Below are positions 28,710-34,169 of a stretch of 34,169 nt of DNA, piece by piece. Source of the DNA: Trachelipus rathkii (lineage: Eukaryota; Arthropoda; Malacostraca; Isopoda; Trachelipodidae); assembly GCA_015478945.1 (NCBI GenBank), contig JABUQX010032602.1:1-34169 (forward strand), read 5' to 3'. Under the pieces are notes generated by a model. The model did no database searches. It saw nothing but the letters and a program-made list of their open reading frames with translations, and was not told the DNA's origin. Made by a program: the position numbers and the translations under genes. The first letter of the stretch is position 1, and each line of letters opens with the position of its first letter.

Positions 28710-29770
28710 AGTTTTTTGCAGAATAGGTTGGGCTTGCAGATCAGGATTAAGATGTGGTTTTGGGATTCAAGAGGAAGAAAGCGAGCTGTTTAGTAAAGGA
28801 GTAGATTTGAGACAAGGTTGTGGAATATTTCCGTAGTTTTTAATATCTTTATGGAGAGCGTAGTTTAGGATATGGATAGAATTTGGAGGGGAACCGAATT
28901 GTGGAGGCATGGGGAAAATTGTCACTTCAATACTCTACTGTTTGCAGATGACGCAGTGTTAGTTGCTGATTTAAGGGGGAAAAAACTAGGCAGTTTTGTG
29001 TCACGGAAAAGAATTAAAAACTGATCCTACTAAAAGTAAAGTGATAAAAATTAGTACAAGTCCAAAGGAGACGATTCTCAATCTGGGTTAGATACTTTAA
29101 AAGTGAATGAGGAAAGCCAAACAGAGATTACAGTATTAAAGTATTTAGGTATGCCTATTGGGGCCTTCGAAGGGTTGAAAAAAAAAGATTGAACATATGG
29201 TTGAGGGGAGTGAGAAGAGTATTAAGTGGTTTATATAATGGCAAATTTATCTAGGAAGGTATAATAAATGAATGAGTCACAGGAGATTTTACTCTCCATC
29301 AGCGGGATTCGAACATTGGACACCGCGCCGCAGTGTTAACAATAACCGGACGCTCTAACCACTAGGCCATCCACGTCCCCCAAAAAATAAATGAATTTAT
29401 CGGATTGTGTATTTGTTCCAACTGTTTTGTATGGATGCGGGACTTGGACATTAAATTTAAAGTTGAAAATAAAAGTTAGAGTTTTGGAAATAAATGATTT
29501 AGGAAATATCTGTAGGGTGGAGAGAAGTAACAGGATCAGAAATGTAAGAATAAGGCATATGTTCTACTGGGAGACAAGCCTGGTAGAAAGAGCGAAGTAA
29601 GAAATCCCGAGATGGCATAGACACCTGCTTAAAATGGATGATGGGAGACTGGCTAAGAAGGTTTTTATGCTGAGATGATAGAAGAGGGGGCAACCCAAAT
29701 GGAGATGGCTTGATGGAGTAAAGGAGCTATTTAGCTGGAATGGACAACAGTATGGACAGTTCATTCTTTA
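28710..29770 (+). mobile_element. Non-LTR retrotransposon RT remnant (endonuclease/RT type)
   Basis: Pieces of one RT in order: DLRQGCGISP and FFNIFMESVV (about 28807-28865), the catalytic FADDAVLVAD (28941-28970), EITVLKYLGMPIG (about 29125-29165), then after an inserted SINE, VPTVLYGCGTWTL (29415-29453) and a conserved tail RNVRIRH...RWHRHLLKMDDGRLAKKV and GQPKWRWLDGVKE. Many frame changes and stops. The family is of the widespread arthropod LINE type with LYG-x-ETWTL near the C-terminus. The 5' half is missing. Confidence 0.8.
29263..29396 (-). mobile_element. tRNA-derived SINE with 11-bp target-site duplication, inside the LINE
   Basis: On the minus strand the insert begins GGGGACGTGGATGGCC. 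It has an RNA polymerase III A box (TGGCCTAGTGG) and B box (TGTTCGAATCCC), as in tRNA, followed by a short non-tRNA tail. The anticodon arm does not pair well, so it is not a working tRNA. The insert (29274-29385) is bracketed by AATAAATGAAT at 29263-29273 and 29386-29396, and the RT sense resumes directly after it. Confidence 0.88.
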
Positions 29771-29869
29771 GCTCTTTCTTCTTTCTTGGGAATAAAAAAT
29801 TAATACAAGTTTATGGAAGAACTATGAAAAACAACTTTTCCCCACTGTACCAAAAATAGGCTCCAAATA

Positions 29870-29947
29870 TATATATATATATATATATAATATATATATT
29901 ATTATATAATATATATATATATATATACTATAATATAATATATATAT

Positions 29948-29985
<38 letters not shown>
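29870..29985. repeat. (TA)n microsatellite
   Basis: Interrupted (TA)n tract. Confidence 0.95.
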
Positions 29986-29989
<4 letters not shown>

Positions 29990-30540
29990 GGCGAACTCCT
30001 ACACTCGTGCTACTCGTGCTTAGCACGAGTTATTAATTAATAGAAACGAACGAGCTTCTCCAAATTTAGCAAAGTTATGATAAAATTCTCTATTTTTTTT
30101 GGTGAAAATAAGGTCATCGAAAGAATACATTACATATACAAATGAAAGCATAATGTAAAATTTAAAAAAATGAAAATCATAGCCATGAATAGCTATTTTT
30201 TAACAGATATTAAATGGTAACGGGCTCATGCCTCTCCGAAAAAGCTGAGAGAAAATTCGAAGATATGCACTATAAACATTCGTGAATTTAATTTTTTTTT
30301 TCGTTGTTCATTTTCCTTGCCTAGGAATTTAAAAACCGTTTTTATTTTTAAAAAAAAAAATTAATAATAAACATTTACTGATTCTTAAAAGTAATGGATA
30401 AAATAATTAATATATTTAAATTATCTAATATCTGAATTTGGAAGGAAAACTGGGTTACCATTAATGAAATGTATTTGGTTAGAAGACTTTAAAATATAGA
30501 TTAGTCAAATATTTCATTTAAAATCATTACTTTGTTAAAT
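29986..30540. other. Unassigned, with hairpin and transposon-like end
   Basis: Starts with CAGAGGGCGAACTCC right at the (TA)n edge, then ACTCGTGCT...AGCACGAGT (about 30013-30031), a 9-bp palindrome. The rest is AT-rich without an ORF. The matching other end was not found. Confidence 0.35.
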
Positions 30541-30544
30541 ATCC

Positions 30545-30670
30545 TATATATATATATATATATATATATAATAACATATACATATAAACAACATATATAA
30601 ATATATAAATATATATATATATATATATATCCATACTATATATATATATATATATAGATAATATATATAT
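30545..30670. repeat. (TA)n microsatellite
   Basis: Interrupted (TA)n tract. A small hairpin CCACC...GGTGG follows at about 30725-30740. Confidence 0.9.
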
Positions 30671-30929
30671 TACTCTTCAATAAAGGGTAGGGTCCAATAT
30701 TTGCTCTCGACTGACCAATTTTCACCACCCTAAAGGTGGACATAATATTCTTTATTTTCCAGAAAATTTTGATGGGGAAAAAAAAAAAAAAACTGTAGCT
30801 TTTTCAGACTTCTAAAACGTCGTTTTCGAATGTTTCTCTGTATGCAGTCATTCCTTTAAGATTTTTCTTTTTGTAAAATCTTTTGTTATTTTTCCAATTG
30901 TTCTTTTCAACTTTTTACCATTTTTTTCG

Positions 30930-31560
30930 AAATGATCAAACTGAAATATTACATAGATGGTCCATTAGCTACCAAAGTACACGAAATGAGAAATCGTCCT
31001 TTCTAAAGAAAACATCCCTAACTCCTTCAGCCTCTCCCCTTAGCTCTTACCCAAAGCCAGAAATCATCCTGTTGCACTACTTTACACTTCTCTTCAGCAT
31101 ACCTAGGCTTTTCTTAAATCAAAGGCCCAAACTTTGCGCAATACTTCTAATACTGCCTAAAATAGCTATTATACAGCTACTTATAACTTTTGTTAGTTTT
31201 GTAAACCATATTGCGATTAATTATACTTAAACATTCTTATTAACTTTATTCCTTGCTTCCAAACACTTGTAGCTTAGTTTTCAGATTGCTGCTATATCAC
31301 ATCTAAAATCTTTTTTTTTGTCCAACACGACACTCAAGCCACCATCCACCCATTCATAATCGTAGTTAAATCTTTTATTGAGTTACCTAAATGAAGAACC
31401 TTGCACTTTTTACTATTAATTAAACATTTATTTGTCACACGTATCTGTCGACCTAAGAAGTTTATCAAAGGATGGATGATAGTTTATATATCCATCATTT
31501 TTCTTTACTAAGGTAGCCACTTTGGATCATCTGCGATCGTTAAAACACTTACAATTTTTT
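30930..31560 (-). mobile_element. CR1-like RT remnant, minus strand
   Basis: Reverse complement reads ADDPKW (degenerate catalytic ADD, about 31520-31535), then KCKVLHLGNS (about 31380-31410), further on an S-I-A-Q-S-L-type stretch and KSLGMLKR, MISGFG and FSLE-like pieces to about 30990. This order (ADDTK, CKVLHLG, EYCAQ, ...) is that of CR1-like LINEs. Heavily decayed. Confidence 0.65.
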
Positions 31561-31569
31561 TTTTACAGG

Positions 31570-33720
31570 GTCCAGCCACACCACGGCTGGCCCTTTCAAG
31601 AGGCGGCCAGAAGCAAAACATAGAAAAACCCACCCAATCCAAAGCTTAACGCAAATCTCTCAGGTAAGGGCAGACGTGAGGCTTTAAAGAGGGGAAGATT
31701 TAAATACAGTTGGAAAAACAGAGGAGGCAAGGAGTTCCACAGAAAAGAAGTAGCTGGAAGTAAAGGAGGCACCAGAACGAACAAGTCTGGGGTTTTCAAT
31801 AATCACGCAAACATTTCATGCGAGAGCAGGCACCCCTTTTTGATACGAGGGCGACGCAAGGGTGGTGGAATGCGAAAGGTTCAGCTCCCCCGAAGCACTT
31901 GCCACCGTGCAGTACCCTATAGAAAAGAGCACGATAGTGCGCCAACGTCCACGTCGCAGAGAATAGAGGGTCAAGAGTTTGAAAGAAGGACAGTTTATTT
32001 AGAGCTCTTTGCTTTAGATCACAGCCTTATTCCAAGAAGGGTGGAGCCGGAGCCCCCCCCCAGGCATGTCGGAATCAGTACTCACATACAAGAGCGAGAT
32101 CTAAGGCCCTTTATCATACAACTGAGTAAACTGTCAGAGGAAAAAATTCCTCGCAACCTGAACAGAACTCCCAGCTCTTTGAGGCACCATAGCAACCATT
32201 GTAATATCAGGTTTCCAAGACAATTTTGTTTTTAGTGAGACCAAGAATGTTTATGTCTATTCACACGGTGAGACTTTTCAGCGAACCGTCGAACAGAAAA
32301 TAGGAAAGTTTGGAGGTGTTTTCGGAGAGGAGATATAAAGAAGTTGAGTTTTTAAAGAGTTGAACTTTACAACGGGTTGCCAGAGATGACCCCACCAGGG
32401 AATCCCTCCAGGTCGGCAGAATAGAATCAGAAAGCTGAAGACGGGAGGCAACTCTAGATGCAAAAACGAGGAGCAATTTGAAATAAGTAGAAGGAAATAT
32501 AATGAAGAGCATCGGCGTAAGAGTGAACAGAGTTAGAAGTACAGCCTGAGGAGCTCGTTGATGAAAAAGTAGGAATAAAGTGGGGAGATCAAACAGAACC
32601 TCTGAGGAATACCACCAAATAACAGAAGGAGGAAGATGAGCTCCCATCAATGAGTGCTGATATTGGAGCGATCGGAGAAGAAAACTATACATTGAGAACA
32701 GAAAATAGAGGAGGAAACCCAAAGGAAGGGAGATTAGAGAGAGTAGTGACCCGTGCCATATCCCGTCAAAAGCTTTGGGATATGTCAAGGCGTACCACAG
32801 CAACGCGACTTTCCCATAGTCCCCTAAAGAGGCAGAAGACATAAATCAGTTAGATAGGAAAAAGTATGTCACCGGTTGACCTCGAACACGTCGAAAGCAA
32901 TACTGATGACTGAAAGAAGGGAATGAGACTCTAGATGATCCAGGATATGTGAGAGTTTAGAAGAGTTTCAAAGACTTAGATAGAATACAGTGAGAGCTAT
33001 AGGCGTTAGTTTGAAGGATCAGAACGGCTACCTTTTTCGGGATCGGTTGAACAAAAGCCCGCTTCCAGCACTGAGGAAATTATTACCATTAAGGTATAGA
33101 GGTAGAGGTTAACAAGAACAGGCGCCAGCTGAATAATTAACACGGGGTGGAATGCCATCCGGGCCACTAGCCTTCTGGCATTCATAGATCTCAGGATCTC
33201 TTGCACACGACATGAGTGATCACAGGTAAGGGCATGGAAAACCTTGAGAGGAGAAGGAGTAGGATGAGGAATGTCAGAATCGTCCAGGGTAAAATTAGAA
33301 TGAAAACAAGGCCGAAGAGATTGGGCCTTTCAGTTGGAGAGTTAGCCACAGAACCGTCAGAGCGAATAAGGGGAGGAAATTGCAGATTTACAAAAGTTGT
33401 TGGAGATTGTTTTTGGCAAGAGGCCAGAAATTTTTACATAGGAGAAACAAGCAGTTGGGCACCTTTCTTTTAATTTGAAAGCGCGCTTAGACCTGACGAA
33501 TAGTAACCCTGCAACGATTCCGAACAGAATTGAAATTAGTAGAATGATAGGAGAACGAGAGTTTTTCCAGGCGATACGCAATGTCTCTTCCTGAATGGCG
33601 CGAGAACAACCATCGAACCATGGATTTGAGGAGAAAAAGATTTGGTTGAAAGATGGAATGAACATGCACATCCCATCAGTCGATGACGGCCCCTACCTTT
33701 TCAGCGGTTACCGAAGCATC
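31570..33720 (-). mobile_element. Jockey-like non-LTR retrotransposon, longer copy, minus strand
   Basis: About 2.1 kb of one RT ORF in many frames. From the 5' (high) side: a WF-x-GCSRA motif (about 33600-33615), AWKNSRSPIILL, KRAFKLKERCP, KTISNNFC (about 33390-33410), a fingers region ending EKGSRSDPSN (33006-33035), then a TYPKAFDGIWH segment (about 32755-32790) where the first catalytic Asp region lies, S-L-M-G-A-H and FLLFHQ, and the C-terminus FLWNSLPPLFF (about 31715-31750). The endonuclease domain and 5' end are missing. Same family as 9690-10640. Confidence 0.8.
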
Positions 33721-33809
33721 CTCCGAGTTCAAAGCAGGATACATCAAGAGTAGTTAGGCGACGATAACGATGAATTAGCCATATTAAGATCAACTACACA
33801 TAAAAAATC

Positions 33810-33854
33810 ATATATACTATATATATATATTATATATATATATAACACTACTCA

Positions 33855-33900
<46 letters not shown>

Positions 33901-33964
33901 TTATAATAATATATATATAGCCTATATATATATATATAATATATTACATATATTCTATATATAT

Positions 33965-34017
<53 letters not shown>

Positions 34018-34169
34018 ATATATATATATATATATAATATATAATTATATATATATATATATACTATATATATACATATTAATACTATATAATATATATA
34101 GTATATTATACTATATATAATATATATAATCTAACTATATATATATATATATTATATATATATGTATTA
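33810..34169. repeat. (TA)n microsatellite to the window end
   Basis: Interrupted (TA)n tract that continues past the window. Confidence 0.95.

Noticed and set aside
29274..29385. A functional tRNA gene
   Set aside because: A and B boxes are present but the anticodon arm does not pair, and it has target duplications and a tail, which indicates a SINE.
30010..30045. Helitron 3' end hairpin
   Set aside because: The hairpin is not followed by CTRR at the expected distance and no 5' TC end was found.

Overview
The window looks like repeat-dense animal, probably arthropod (possibly decapod crustacean), genomic DNA. The grounds are very long (TA)n, (TTA)n and (CTT)n microsatellites, several decayed retroelement families typical of arthropods, intron-like signals, and TATA plus initiator promoters. 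The taxonomic call is an inference from composition and repeat content. No rRNA, CRISPR array or bacterial-type operon is visible.

Region 1 (about 1.2-8.6 kb) is the main finding. It is a same-strand cluster of Polinton/Maverick (adintovirus-like) virion genes. In order it holds an unidentified 270-aa protein with a duplicated fold, an A32/FtsK-like packaging ATPase, a small basic protein with a hydrophobic tail, a conserved Polinton protein with a proline-rich PPxY segment, a broken retroviral-type integrase ending in a chromodomain, a penton-like minor capsid protein, a 58-aa ORF, a frameshifted basic core-like protein, and the first third of a double-jelly-roll major capsid protein. Several genes are packed as in a virus (ATGA and TAATG overlaps, a 1-nt gap). 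The protein-primed DNA polymerase, the adenain-like protease and the terminal inverted repeats are not in the window. I read it as an endogenous copy, partly intact and partly decayed, that cannot act on its own as seen here.

Region 2 (8.6-18.0 kb) is a graveyard of transposable elements. It contains two opposed fragments of a Jockey-like non-LTR reverse transcriptase, a Penelope-like terminal repeat with a degenerate hammerhead-like motif, a (GGAGTC)-rich element with hAT-like inverted ends, a duplicated 180-bp unit, a direct-inverted-direct repeat carrying (AAATTG)n, and a Penelope-like RT plus GIY-YIG fragment.

Region 3 (18.0-19.6 kb) has the best candidates for host exons, both on the minus strand: a terminal exon with a transmembrane segment and long cytoplasmic tail, and a possible first exon with a signal peptide and a CUB-like start.

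Region 4 (19.6-34.2 kb) is mostly non-coding. It has a mariner-type MITE with TA target duplication, a possible solo LTR or promoter, GATA-rich hAT-like ends, an endonuclease/RT-type LINE interrupted by a tRNA-derived SINE with a perfect 11-bp target-site duplication, a CR1-like RT remnant and a second, longer Jockey-like copy. Scattered single-base frame changes in many elements reflect either age or uncorrected long-read indels; the sequence alone cannot separate these.
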